Of a stretch of DNA of 64,000 bases, positions 7,582-15,923 are shown piece by piece. The stretch lies in the IMG/VR virus record IMGVR_UViG_3300047388_000292, positions 1-64,000 of that record; one strand, 5' to 3'. Positions within the stretch are counted from its first letter, which is position 1, and every line of letters starts with the position of its first letter. The DNA is from a virus. Below the pieces are notes generated by a model. It was not told the DNA's origin. It made no database searches and was given only the letters and a program-made list of their open reading frames with translations. The position numbers were made by a program, and so were the translations under genes.

Positions 7582-7848
7582 CTACTCGCCCGTCTTGCGA
7601 TCACATCTCAGCTTGATCAGTTTCTCCGTGGACTGCGGGCGCCGGGTCTCGAGCCACGCCACGATCAGATCGACCTGCTCAGGGGTCCAGTAGCGCCATC
7701 CACGCTCGTCTCGCTGAGGCATCGCTCCAAGCGGCAGAGCCTTGTCCCGCGTCCACTGGCGGATCGTGTGCTGAGTCCTGTCGATGATCCCGCCGAGTTC
7801 CGCGAGGTAGATGCGACCAGGAACCTTCTTGCTGTGATCTCGTCCCAC
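7582..7848 (-). CDS. MerR-like helix-turn-helix regulator
   Basis: An 88-residue protein with a MerR-type helix-turn-helix: IYLAELGGIIDRTQHTIRQW, then a basic wing (RDERGWRYWTPEQVDLIVAWL). It probably binds DNA as a regulator or excisionase-like factor. I choose the GTG at 7848, preceded by AGGATCG; a longer frame to 7989 would cross the terminator at 7895-7941 and adds residues unlike a protein domain. A CCTGTCAGG palindrome at 7870-7878 lies just upstream, so it may control itself. Confidence 0.6.
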   Translation of the reverse strand: MGRDHSKKVPGRIYLAELGGIIDRTQHTIRQWTRDKALPLGAMPQRDERGWRYWTPEQVDLIVAWLETRRPQSTEKLIKLRCDRKTGE

Positions 7849-7869
7849 ACACGTCGATCCTAACAGACC

Positions 7870-7878
7870 CCTGTCAGG
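7870..7878. promoter_or_regulatory. Operator-like palindrome CCTGTCAGG
   Basis: A near relative of the CCTATTAGG sites elsewhere in the window, 20 bases upstream of the MerR-like gene. It is a weaker match than the five main sites. Confidence 0.35.
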
Positions 7879-7894
7879 TCGTAGGACGCTGTAG

Positions 7895-7941
7895 GTCAAG
7901 AAAGAGAGAACCCCGCCGGACGCTAGAACGACGGGGCTCTC
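7895..7941 (-). terminator. Rho-independent terminator
   Basis: On the minus strand a 10-bp stem (GAGAGCCCCG with CGGGGTTCTC, one G-U pair) spans 7941-7906 and is followed by TCTTTCTTG. It would end transcripts coming from the genes at 8323-12068 just before the MerR-like gene. Confidence 0.7.
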
Positions 7942-7989
7942 AAGAAACCCTTGCACGCTGTAGGACAGGTGGTAGGATCCCGCTCTCAC

Positions 7990-8322
7990 GAAGCGGTCGG
8001 AGTGTAGTCGCTACGCTCAGGAATTTCAATGACGCCCCGGTGATCGCAGGGGCACGAATTCGACCAGGAGCCTCTGGAGTGCGGGGAGGCACAACAACCA
8101 AATATCTCCTGATCGAACGACAGGCGCTGGAACACAGGGATACTGGAGCTGAGCCAGCGGCTGATCTGGAAGCGGATGGGACGGCCAGCTATATGCGAAG
8201 GCGCTAGGCCGCGGAAGATCAGTATGGGGTCTGGGAGGGCGGAGATATGTGGAATATGTTCCCCCCAAATCTGGTTTTTTCGCGCCAGGGATGGGCGGTT
8301 TGCGGCCCGCCCCGAAGTACGC
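7990..8322. other. Intergenic region without a convincing gene
   Basis: About 330 bases between the gene at 8323 and the terminator. Frames here give proline-rich translations without a ribosome site. It holds a GC-rich inverted repeat at 8293-8312 (GGGCGG with CCGCCC), a weak terminator candidate for the upstream gene, and a CCGCT/AGCGG hairpin near 7980-7996. Confidence 0.5.
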
Positions 8323-8514
8323 TTACTGCTCTGTTTTCTTTCCGTAAATCAAACAGAGAGCCCAACAGATCTTCGTCCACAACCCCCGCATCGGCTCATA
8401 CGGCGACCGTTGAATCAGCCGCTGCAACATGTCCAGATCATGCCTGCTGATCTCGATCGTGAACCGGTCTTCTTCCTCGTGCCAGCGCACCTCGGCATTC
8501 TTCTCAGGCGTCAT
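8323..8514 (-). CDS. Hypothetical protein, 63 aa
   Basis: Unknown; starts MTPEKNAEVRWHEEEDRF and has ISRHDLDMLQRLIQRSPY. The ATG at 8514 overlaps the upstream gene by 11 bases; a TTG at 8541 is an alternative start. Confidence 0.5.
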   Translation of the reverse strand: MTPEKNAEVRWHEEEDRFTIEISRHDLDMLQRLIQRSPYEPMRGLWTKICWALCLIYGKKTEQ

Positions 8515-8710
8515 CGAGGTAGAGCCGCCCGCACGAAGCAATCCTTGCCTCGAGAAGCTTGCGTAGACCAGCAGTCAACTCTGGCCCTTCCAGAGTTTCC
8601 GCCATGTCCTGCGCGAGTTGAGCGCACTGCTTGCTGATTGACCGAAGATCCTCCGGCAAATGAGCGAACTCAAAGTACCGGAGGATCTCCTCAGTTGCTG
8701 GGTGCATCAC
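8504..8710 (-). CDS. Hypothetical protein, 68 aa
   Basis: Unknown, predicted helical (ILRYFEFAHLPEDLRSISKQ, AQLAQDMAETLEG). The ATG overlaps the stop of the gene upstream (ATGA at 8707-8710). Confidence 0.55.
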   Translation of the reverse strand: MMHPATEEILRYFEFAHLPEDLRSISKQCAQLAQDMAETLEGPELTAGLRKLLEARIASCGRLYLDDA

Positions 8711-9192
8711 TCAGCCGGATCGTCGGCTACAGGCTCGCTCGGCGCGCTCTTCGACGTCTTTGCCTTCGCCGGCTCTGAAACCTGATTCAGAGTAAACACG
8801 GCTGCGTACCCGTCGTCCTTGTTGCCGAAGATCTTACCTTCGTCAGCGAGCTTCTTGAGCTTGCGTGCGATCTTACGAGAGCCTACACCGAGCGACTCTG
8901 CGATCTCCGGGGTCTTACGAGGGGTCTCGCCGCCAGCGTTCACGGCTTCGATGAGAGCCTCGTCAGTCACCTGATCGCCAGCATCTGCGTGGCCATTGGT
9001 CGAAACCGTTTCGCCGGTGATCTTCCCGAGCGCCTCGAGCGCCTTGCGTAGGCCAGAACGCTCGTCCTTCAGCGGCTTCGAGTGTTCTGCCAGAGCCTTC
9101 TTCGCCGCCTCAAAGTCTTTGTTGAGCTTCTCGAGCTCGCCTTGGACCTCGTCAAGACGGCTCTTGATCGCGGTAACTGCTGAGGTTGCCAT
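8707..9192 (-). CDS. Coiled-coil protein with winged-helix domain
   Basis: Residues 8-55 form a heptad-type coiled coil (AIKSRLDEVQGELEKLNKDF). Residues about 78-130 look like a winged helix-turn-helix (ALIEAVNAGGETPRKTPEIA, LGVGSRKIARKLKKLADEG, then a short wing DGYAAVFTL). The tail is Lys/Ala/Ser-rich. It may be a DNA-binding regulator or organiser. Strong ribosome site AGGAGGGACAT before the ATG. Confidence 0.6.
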   Translation of the reverse strand: MATSAVTAIKSRLDEVQGELEKLNKDFEAAKKALAEHSKPLKDERSGLRKALEALGKITGETVSTNGHADAGDQVTDEALIEAVNAGGETPRKTPEIAESLGVGSRKIARKLKKLADEGKIFGNKDDGYAAVFTLNQVSEPAKAKTSKSAPSEPVADDPAE

Positions 9193-9252
9193 ATGTCCCT
9201 CCTTGAGTGGATGAGTACCAACAAGGGAAAAAGATATCAGAACATATGCGAA

Positions 9253-9699
9253 CTATCGACGCTTTTTCTTCGTGATCTCGTCAAGAAGCTCTGCGACCAT
9301 AGCATCAGCGTGGCCGTTCTGAGTGCGAGAAACATGGAAAATCCTCACGATGCATCCTCGAGAGCGGAGTCGAGAAGCGAGACGATGAGCCGCAGTCCTG
9401 TAGGGCATCAGGCTTCGCTCCCTAACGCACCACAGACCCAGTACTTGCATGACAACGAGCTTAGAATCGCTGTAAATGCTGATCTCATCGCCGATTCCGA
9501 GGCTCTCCGTCAACGCCATATCGAGCGCGAGGATCAGCCCGGAATACTCGCCGGCGTTGATCGTGATCGAGCCGAGGAATCTGGTCTCCCGAGCGATCTC
9601 CAAGCCATCCAAGTAGAGGATCGCTCCACAAGCGCAGAACGTGAAGGTCTTTCGATCCCTAGTCCGTAGACCAGCGTCGCAGTATGCCTCGTAGATCAA
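9253..9699 (-). CDS. RNase H-like nuclease
   Basis: A 148-residue RNase HI fold with the expected acidic residues: Asp8 (YCDAG), Glu51 (NAGEYSGL), Asp78 (YSDSK) and Asp132 (NGHADAM). It could remove RNA from RNA-DNA hybrids, such as Okazaki primers, in phage replication. The ATG overlaps the stop of the helicase gene (9696-9699), so the two are coupled. The basic C-terminus ends in KKKRR. Confidence 0.8.
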   Translation of the reverse strand: MIYEAYCDAGLRTRDRKTFTFCACGAILYLDGLEIARETRFLGSITINAGEYSGLILALDMALTESLGIGDEISIYSDSKLVVMQVLGLWCVRERSLMPYRTAAHRLASRLRSRGCIVRIFHVSRTQNGHADAMVAELLDEITKKKRR

Positions 9700-11210
9700 A
9701 CAACAGTCCTCTCGGCGATCTCGACCTTCCAGCCCTTCTGGTTGTAGAGCATGTGAATACGAGTGCGGTACTGCGAAGCCAGCAGATCGACCTTCGGATC
9801 TCGGACATCGATGACCACGGCATTCTTCTTGCCTGGCGCCGGCCGCATGATCCGTCCTACAGGCTGCTTGACGACTTCGACGTTGCGAAAGGGGTACGCG
9901 AGGACCACGCGATCGAGCATAGGCGCATCGAATCCTTCTTCAGCGATCGTCGACAAGACGCAGATGTACGGAGAATCTGAGATCAACTCTCGGACTTCCA
10001 CAGCTTCTTTCCCGCTGCTCTCGCCTGTGAGCATGATCGTCGAAGCCGCAGCCTCTGCGTGTAACCCTTTGATCGTCTCGTAGATCGCCTTGAGATGCAT
10101 CTTACGACGCGAGATGACGAGGATCCGATGGCCACCCGTCATCTCCCCAATGACCTCCTCGGCGATCATCTCGTTGCGCGCAGAATCCGAACACAGCGCA
10201 GACATCATCGCGTTGTAGTTGTTGCGGACCACATCCATAATCGGTCGACCGGTCCTACGACTGATCACGACCTCGCCGTCGCCGTCGAGGCGCTCAACCT
10301 TCTGCGTCGAGTGGTAGTCGAATTCGAAGTCGGAGGTCAGAACGCGCACAGAAGGCGTCACGAGGGAATCTCCAGCCTCCTCAGCAGTCGTCTCGTGGAC
10401 GATTGGACCGATGATCGCCTGAACGATCGGGAAGAACAGAGGATCGCGGTCAGGTGTCGCAGAGACACCCCAGCGATAGCGGGCAGGGAACCTCTGGAGG
10501 ATGTCTTGAAGCGTCTCAGCACTCGTGTGGTGGCACTCATCCACGATCACCGACCCCCAAATGTCGAAGAACCGCCGGTGAATGGTGTGAAGGTCCACCG
10601 CCATGCGCTCGAGCTCGTTGTAGCGCGCCCAAATCGCCTGCCTAAGCGCCACCGTGATCGGCCGGAGATTTATCTCGCTCTCGCCGAGGTAGCCGGCGTC
10701 GTACCCAAGCTTCTCCTTGATCTGCTCGACCCACTGGCGCGCGAGCGCAGCCTTGTCGACAATGATGATCGTGGGCTGATCTACGCGCCTCAGAGCCTCG
10801 AGCGCGACTGCGGTCTTCCCCGCGGCGGTCGGAGCCTCGTAGATGCCCTGCTCGCACGTCACGAGAGCCTGCACAGCAGGTTCCTGGTAGTCGCGCATGG
10901 GGACCGGATCCAGGTTCAAGGGCCAGAACTCGTAAAAGCGCCGGCAGTCCTCCCACTCGATCGTCATGCCCCACTGAGCCATCCCCTGCGAGAACTGGTG
11001 CAGGAAGCCACGAGGGAGCAGGAGATCGCGTCCGTCGCGCAGGTAGAGGGGAATCTGGTCTGGCAGCCTCTCAGCGCCCCACACGAGCTCTCGGAGCGCC
11101 GTAGGTTTCGAGGGATTCGCAATCTGTAGGGCGCCCAGGAGCGACGGTAGGACATGCGGAGGGACCTCGGCCTCGCGCACACGGATGAATGAATCGACCC
11201 TGACCAACAT
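9696..11210 (-). CDS. SF2 DNA helicase (XPB/UvsW-like)
   Basis: A 504-residue superfamily 2 helicase: motif I APTAAGKT (126-133), motif II DECH (224-227), motif III SAT (250-252) and motif VI near residue 460 (QPVGRIMRP). The N-terminal 100 residues match the start of phage UvsW/RAD25-like helicases, which act in recombination-dependent replication and fork repair. It is coupled to an RNase H-like gene. The promoter box TAGGCT ends 6 bases before the ATG and there is no ribosome site, so the mRNA is probably leaderless. Confidence 0.85.
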   Translation of the reverse strand: MLVRVDSFIRVREAEVPPHVLPSLLGALQIANPSKPTALRELVWGAERLPDQIPLYLRDGRDLLLPRGFLHQFSQGMAQWGMTIEWEDCRRFYEFWPLNLDPVPMRDYQEPAVQALVTCEQGIYEAPTAAGKTAVALEALRRVDQPTIIIVDKAALARQWVEQIKEKLGYDAGYLGESEINLRPITVALRQAIWARYNELERMAVDLHTIHRRFFDIWGSVIVDECHHTSAETLQDILQRFPARYRWGVSATPDRDPLFFPIVQAIIGPIVHETTAEEAGDSLVTPSVRVLTSDFEFDYHSTQKVERLDGDGEVVISRRTGRPIMDVVRNNYNAMMSALCSDSARNEMIAEEVIGEMTGGHRILVISRRKMHLKAIYETIKGLHAEAAASTIMLTGESSGKEAVEVRELISDSPYICVLSTIAEEGFDAPMLDRVVLAYPFRNVEVVKQPVGRIMRPAPGKKNAVVIDVRDPKVDLLASQYRTRIHMLYNQKGWKVEIAERTVV

Positions 11211-11216
11211 GCTTGA

Positions 11217-11245
11217 AGCCTAACCCTATTAGGTCGGGACTACAA
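11217..11245 (-). promoter_or_regulatory. Promoter with embedded operator for SF2 helicase
   Basis: On the minus strand TTGTAG and TAGGCT are 17 bases apart, with the palindrome CCTAATAGG (11225-11233) in the spacer next to the -10 box. The ATG follows after 6 bases. A repressor on this palindrome would block RNA polymerase. Confidence 0.55.
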
Positions 11246-11252
11246 GACTTCT

Positions 11253-12068
11253 CTACTTCGTGAGCAGCACAACAGCGGTGACCGCGATGCCGATGATTGT
11301 GAGCAGCACTGCGAATACACTGATCCCAATCGCGATCCACGTAGCAGTGCTTGTGCTGCGCTGGCGTTGCTCGATGGCTTGAGCGTTGCCGCCTACAGAT
11401 TGCTGCTGGGATTTACGGAGAGATCCGATCTGCTGGACAAGCACGGCGCCAATCACGCCCATGACCGCAATCGCGATGGCTGCTGGTGCTACTCGGGCTG
11501 CGGTTGTCTCTCGCGTATCGATCAACTGCGACTTAGATCCGGCTGTCTCATATTGTACCTTCCTCAATTCGGCGATGTCTTTCATGATCGGCTCGTTCGT
11601 CGCAGCAATCTGAGCCTGAAGCTGCTGCCGAGTCGTCTCGACCTGCGTACGCATGGCGTCTGCGGCTGCGGCAACCTGATTCGCCAGTGCAGCAGCGGCC
11701 TGAGTCTGCACTTCAGCCTGCGTGGCGACGTTCCCCTGGTCGACCGCTCGAATGGCGTCAAGGCGTAGCGTCTCTGCATGCCGAAGCTCTTGGCTGTGGC
11801 GCTCCCGCATCGCCGCCATCGCTTCGGTGTACTCGGCACGCATCCCGCCGATTGACTCGGTGAACCGTTGGCGCATATCAGCGACACGCTCCTGCATACG
11901 GCTCTGAAGACTGAATTTGTCTTCTTGCGCAATCCGCAGATCATCCTGACGGAGGTTGGAGGCATCGACGAGATCGAGAACGTTGTCGGTCGGATCAAAT
12001 GCCTTCGCCCCTGACGCGTCAGTAGGTGCGCCGTTGGAACGGTCACGCTGGCGGTCTCGCCTAGCCAT
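11253..12068 (-). CDS. Coiled-coil membrane protein, two TM segments
   Basis: 271 residues. Residues 45-150 are rich in heptads (RMQERVADMRQRFTESIGG, MAAMRERHSQELRHAETLRL). Two hydrophobic segments follow: about 190-215 (ARVAPAAIAIAVMGVIGAVL) and about 243-270 (WIAIGISVFAVLLTIIGIAV). The long helical part is expected in the cytoplasm. It might be a superinfection-exclusion or membrane-anchoring factor; that is inference. It precedes the SF2 helicase, with the promoter of that gene in between. Confidence 0.6.
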   Translation of the reverse strand: MARRDRQRDRSNGAPTDASGAKAFDPTDNVLDLVDASNLRQDDLRIAQEDKFSLQSRMQERVADMRQRFTESIGGMRAEYTEAMAAMRERHSQELRHAETLRLDAIRAVDQGNVATQAEVQTQAAAALANQVAAAADAMRTQVETTRQQLQAQIAATNEPIMKDIAELRKVQYETAGSKSQLIDTRETTAARVAPAAIAIAVMGVIGAVLVQQIGSLRKSQQQSVGGNAQAIEQRQRSTSTATWIAIGISVFAVLLTIIGIAVTAVVLLTK

Positions 12069-12112
12069 TACAGCGCCTCAGCAGAAGAATCGATTGCAGT
12101 TATCCCAAACAA
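12068..12112 (-). CDS. Possible 14-aa leader peptide
   Basis: A TTG preceded by AGGAGG opens a 14-codon frame whose TAA overlaps the ATG of the membrane protein gene (TAATG). It would couple translation of the two. Very short, so uncertain. Confidence 0.3.
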   Translation of the reverse strand: MFGITAIDSSAEAL

Positions 12113-12241
12113 GATGGCCTCCTTCCATGTTCGGCCGGCCTTGCTCAGCCGCGATTCGGATCTAGATGATACCGATACCTTGCTTTTTCATGGAAGACCT
12201 ATTAGGTTAGATATATAGAACGAGACGAAAGGGGCGGCGAT
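12113..12241. other. Divergent control region
   Basis: Lies between two genes pointing away from each other, the membrane protein at 12068 and the secreted protein at 12242. It holds the plus-strand promoter and operator at 12185-12213. I see no clear minus-strand promoter. Confidence 0.5.
12185..12213 (+). promoter_or_regulatory. Promoter with operator for secreted protein gene
   Basis: TTTTCA and TAGATA are 17 bases apart, with CCTATTAGG (12198-12206) abutting the -10 box. The layout is the same as at 11217-11245, on the other strand. A leader of about 20-25 bases with GAAAGGGG follows. Confidence 0.5.
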
Positions 12242-12898
12242 ATGAAGAAGTTTCTTGTGGTGATGATCTTGATGACGACGACCTTGGTGCTCGCTTCGCC
12301 GGCGTCAGCTCGTCCTACACTCGCTGCAGGACGCGCGCTCGAGCACGCTTCACGCATCGAGACCATTGCTCAGCCCGCACAAGCTTCCTGCCCCGCCGGG
12401 GTACCCGTCCAGACGATTACCGTCGTCAATCAGGCGAACGTCCATCCGGTAGCACTCGCAAAGGTGGAGCGCGCCGTGGTCGATCAGTCGTTGCAGCTCC
12501 GGGCAGCGTGGGGAACCCCGTGCGTGACCTTCGGCCCCGCCGGCTGGGTCGTGACGCTTCAAGCTGGGACGCCCATCCAGAACGCGGGCGGGTCAACATC
12601 GCTGCCGCTAGCAGGCCACCACGACTACACCGGCGTCCCCTCGGCGGTCGTGACCACGGGCCGCAATCCGATGAGCGTCTGGTCCCGAGCGTTCACGCAC
12701 GAGATAGTCGAGATGCTAGTCGACCCGACCGACACGATGCGCTGGAAGCTCGGGCTGCTCGAGGTCTGCGATCCGGTTGAGAACTGGACATATCCGCTCG
12801 ACGGCGTCCAGGTTTCGGACTTCGTGCTCCCCGCCTACTTCACCAGCGGTCCCGGCCCGTGGGATGAGGCCGGGATGCTAGCTGGACCGTTCAGTTGA
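12242..12898 (+). CDS. Secreted protein with HE-type motif
   Basis: The only plus-strand gene in the left 54 kb. A clear signal peptide (KKFLVVMILMTTTLVLASPASA) ends near residue 23. The mature part has SRAFTHEIVEMLVDPTD, resembling a His-Glu metallopeptidase-like motif, and EVCDPVE and SDFVLPAYF further on; a third metal ligand is not obvious. Cysteines (CPAG, PCVTF, EVCDP) may form disulfides outside the cell. With its own operator-controlled promoter it is a candidate lysogenic conversion gene. Base composition is GC-richer than its neighbours. Its end overlaps the tail gene by 8 bases, convergently. Confidence 0.7.
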   Translation: MKKFLVVMILMTTTLVLASPASARPTLAAGRALEHASRIETIAQPAQASCPAGVPVQTITVVNQANVHPVALAKVERAVVDQSLQLRAAWGTPCVTFGPAGWVVTLQAGTPIQNAGGSTSLPLAGHHDYTGVPSAVVTTGRNPMSVWSRAFTHEIVEMLVDPTDTMRWKLGLLEVCDPVENWTYPLDGVQVSDFVLPAYFTSGPGPWDEAGMLAGPFS

Positions 12899-14027
12899 TC
12901 ACGTAGGAACAGCCACCGAAGTAGAAGCTGATGGGAGCGGTGCCGCTGTTGAGCGACCCAAGTATTCCGGTCGCACTTGCTACCTGAAAGAACGTCGCAA
13001 AGTAGTTCGGACTCTGAAACATGGTTCCCGGAAAAAGAACGTTTACCGCCGGTTTCATGCTCGCCGGAAGTGTGCCCAGAGTAGCCGCGGAGCCGCTTGA
13101 CTGGTCGATTGCTCCTCGCAGGAAGACGCGGTCGCCTACCAGGCGACCGCCCGGAGTCTCGCTGCCATGTGTTGCCATGCCGGTGCCAAGCGAAAGGTTG
13201 ACCCAGCCCGTGTCCTGCCGCCCGGAGACGATCCGCCAGTTCGTGCCGTCGGACTGAAGCGCCACGCTCGCGCCCGGCGCGCCGAGCAGGAAGCTGGCCG
13301 CGTTGGTCAGGCCGAGGCCCTGAATGAGCGTGCCGGACACGGTGACCGGGGTTGCGCCCGTGACGCTGGCGTTCGCCTGGACGGCCACCATCGCGTTAGG
13401 GTTGGCCAACGGGCTCGGGAGCGTGACCGTAGTGCTGGGAGCAGCGACGATGCATTGACCGCATCGCGCGGTAACCGATGCACCAGGCGCAACCATCTGA
13501 AGCGTTGGCCCAACAATTGAAGCAAAGTTCAGATACGAGAAAGAAGCGGAAGAAGCTGCTCCGTTCGGAACCAACACATAAGCAACGACGAGAAAGTTGT
13601 TTTGCAATGCCGGTCCGCCACTCTGCCCTGGAGCACCGGTCAAGTTCGCCAGAGTCGCTCCTACAGTCGCAGTCCCAGATATAACAATCGGAGATGTAAT
13701 ATCGCTAGAGTCTCCGCCAGTTTCAGAATCGAATACGCGTGGTCCGACCGCGTCTATTCTGGGATTTCCAGATGCATTGGCCGCATGACTTGGAGTCGCA
13801 ACCGAGGCGTCATTACGAACAATCCAAAGTCCGCCTTGGCTTGCAAAAGTATTTGCCACCAACCCTCTACCAGCAGCCATGTTACTAGCCATGCCTGCAC
13901 CAGCAGAACAAAGCAAGTCGTTTGCAGTAAATACACCGGGTCCCTGAGCCCAACCAACGGCAGCCTGGCGATCATCCTGCGCAACTGAGTTCAACTTCCC
14001 ATCGTAGAGCGCCCCATGAAATGTCAT
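12891..14027 (-). CDS. Minor tail / receptor-binding type protein
   Basis: 378 residues, last gene of the tail block. Rich in Ala, Ser, Thr, Gly and Asn, with beta-strand-like repeats (VSGTLIQGLGLTNAASFLLG), typical of a virion tip or fibre. The C-terminal half (nucleotides about 12900-13500) is clearly GC-richer than the N-terminal half, so the gene looks like a recombinant: phage-typical attachment end joined to a foreign tip. Receptor binding is inferred from position. Confidence 0.6.
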   Translation of the reverse strand: MTFHGALYDGKLNSVAQDDRQAAVGWAQGPGVFTANDLLCSAGAGMASNMAAGRGLVANTFASQGGLWIVRNDASVATPSHAANASGNPRIDAVGPRVFDSETGGDSSDITSPIVISGTATVGATLANLTGAPGQSGGPALQNNFLVVAYVLVPNGAASSASFSYLNFASIVGPTLQMVAPGASVTARCGQCIVAAPSTTVTLPSPLANPNAMVAVQANASVTGATPVTVSGTLIQGLGLTNAASFLLGAPGASVALQSDGTNWRIVSGRQDTGWVNLSLGTGMATHGSETPGGRLVGDRVFLRGAIDQSSGSAATLGTLPASMKPAVNVLFPGTMFQSPNYFATFFQVASATGILGSLNSGTAPISFYFGGCSYVIN

Positions 14028-14037
14028 ATTGTCTTCC

Positions 14038-15201
14038 TCACGCAGTCGACGTAAACGTAGTTTGAAAATTAGTTACCGTCTCTACTCCCTCATCACTGAT
14101 TCCAACTGTAAACGCGAATATCCTCACCGGTTGAGGACCAGAAAACCCAGATCCAGGCGGAGGAATCACGATCGATCCATAGTTAGAGACCAGATAACAA
14201 AAGTCCCCAATGTCAAAATCGACAAAGGGATTCAACGACGACGGAGACCCAGACGGAAGTTGATCAAACGAGTAGACCGTAATTCCATAGGCATTCGTCG
14301 TCGCTTCTCCTTGCGCGAATGCTGTGAGCACATCCGTCGTAACCTGATCAGAAATCGAAGTCTGCGACGTGAAGAGCCCAAGAGTCTGAATAGATCCAGG
14401 CCACTCTCCCTCGCCAACTGCGTACTGCCCGACTGCATAGACCTCATTCTCGATCTTCGATGCATCCTCTGTGGGACGTATATCCGAGAGGTTATTCGGG
14501 CCCTGCTTGAAACCAAAGAGCGCATTTGGGCGTACCTGCCCCCGTCCGTTGACCGTATAGGGTCCACCTACCGGCCAGATCCCGTTGTAGTAGAGATTGA
14601 GCTGGCGCGTCATTGGGTCAACTCGAAAATCAAATCCAGCCTCGAGTTGTGACAGCGTCGTGATCTGTTGGCCGATGTTCGCAAAGCGCTGAACTGTGAA
14701 GTTCCTAGTCTGAGTGTTCGCCGGCGTCTGTCCCATCGTCACGTAAATTGGAGCTCCCTGAGACTGCGAATCATAGATGCCTCTAGATAAGAGGTCGGCA
14801 ACGATTGCACATTGATCGACACTCGTATACTGCTGAGAAGTCGCAGTAGTCGTAGGCGATGGGCCTACATCCGAGTTGGAGCCAGTCTTCAGCAGATAGT
14901 GATTGAGCTTCTCAAACCACCCAACACATCCAATCTGCATCTGCGCCCGAGCTCCAGAGGGGGCAATTGTCCACACCGGACCTGACCACACAAGACTGTT
15001 GTTCCGATAGCAGATGATGCAAGTCGATACTTTCTTGACGAGCGCTGCCGCGGGATCTAGGACAGACAACGCCAACGATGCCGACTCGCGTGAGTTGAGC
15101 TGCGGGGTGATCGTCCTTGACGTCGCATTCGAGAGCTCCGCGAGGATCGACATATCTGACGACCGCGCTAGAAACCAATTCCAACTCGGGCTGGATGCCA
15201 T
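14038..15201 (-). CDS. Minor tail protein
   Basis: 387 residues, following the 15203 gene. It contains VDPMTRQLNLYYNGIWP and ALFGFKQGPNNLSDIRPTED, then FVDFDIGDFCYLVSNYGS and EGVETVTNFQTTF at the end. This fits the actinophage minor tail proteins of baseplate/tip type, which carry strand-rich domains. Starts MASSPSWNWFLARSSDMS two bases after the stop upstream. Confidence 0.65.
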   Translation of the reverse strand: MASSPSWNWFLARSSDMSILAELSNATSRTITPQLNSRESASLALSVLDPAAALVKKVSTCIICYRNNSLVWSGPVWTIAPSGARAQMQIGCVGWFEKLNHYLLKTGSNSDVGPSPTTTATSQQYTSVDQCAIVADLLSRGIYDSQSQGAPIYVTMGQTPANTQTRNFTVQRFANIGQQITTLSQLEAGFDFRVDPMTRQLNLYYNGIWPVGGPYTVNGRGQVRPNALFGFKQGPNNLSDIRPTEDASKIENEVYAVGQYAVGEGEWPGSIQTLGLFTSQTSISDQVTTDVLTAFAQGEATTNAYGITVYSFDQLPSGSPSSLNPFVDFDIGDFCYLVSNYGSIVIPPPGSGFSGPQPVRIFAFTVGISDEGVETVTNFQTTFTSTA

Positions 15202-15202
15202 G

Positions 15203-15922
15203 TCAGTTCTTTACAGCGATATACGGGTAGAACTGAGCATGTCCCGGGTCTGACCATATCTGCATGAAGGCAGAGAAGTGCTGAGTTATCCGTCCCTGTG
15301 ACAATGCGCCATTGTAGACAGCAATATCCTGCCCGAGAGCGATCGTATTCGATGCCGCAGCCGCTACAAGTAACTGAGTATTTCCTGTCGTTGAAGCTGC
15401 GACTGTTCCAGACAGCACCTGAGATGCGACGAGCACACCGTCTACATATATCGCCTGCACCTGAGCCGTAGGATCGTATGTGCCTTGAATGATCTGTGGA
15501 GGTCCGGTGAGGACACTGGCTGCAGTTAGCGTGTGCTGGGCCCCAGTCCACATACTCCAAGCGATCCCAGATCCGATTACCTCGAGTTGAGCTTGGCCGG
15601 GAGCATTGAATAAGTAGAAGGATGTCCCGTGGATAAGTTCCTGTACCGTGACTCCTTCGACAGTTACACCGCTCCCAAATGCAAATCCAGCGACTGATGC
15701 CTGAAATCCATCGAGCTGTGCTGTATACCCGCCTCTAGCACTGGTGAAGGGATCATCCTGTACCAGCGGAGGAAGTCCGAGCGTCGGGGATCCAACTGCT
15801 GGGAGGACGATTCCACCTACATCATCGAAGACATAGTTGAATGTAGATGGCTCTCCTAGCATCCAGCGAGACTCTAGGTACGGAACCTCAAGTTGTGCAT
15901 CTCTGAGGAATCTCTGTGCCAT
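15203..15922 (-). CDS. Minor tail protein
   Basis: 239 residues from the ATG at 15922 (a longer frame to 16045 would overlap the intein-bearing gene needlessly). Strand-rich, with VQAIYVDGVLVASQVLSGTV, resembling a concanavalin/LamG-like jelly roll, and ending QFYPYIAVKN. Such domains on phage tails often contact sugars. Close packing in the tail block supports a virion role. Confidence 0.6.
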   Translation of the reverse strand: MAQRFLRDAQLEVPYLESRWMLGEPSTFNYVFDDVGGIVLPAVGSPTLGLPPLVQDDPFTSARGGYTAQLDGFQASVAGFAFGSGVTVEGVTVQELIHGTSFYLFNAPGQAQLEVIGSGIAWSMWTGAQHTLTAASVLTGPPQIIQGTYDPTAQVQAIYVDGVLVASQVLSGTVAASTTGNTQLLVAAAASNTIALGQDIAVYNGALSQGRITQHFSAFMQIWSDPGHAQFYPYIAVKN

Positions 15923-15923
15923 A

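Noticed and set aside
8026-8268. 80-codon minus-strand frame
   Set aside because: Proline-rich and without a ribosome site, in a likely control region.
10095-11129. 344-codon open frame on the plus strand
   Set aside because: Antisense to the SF2 helicase, which has all its motifs; the frame shows no domain.
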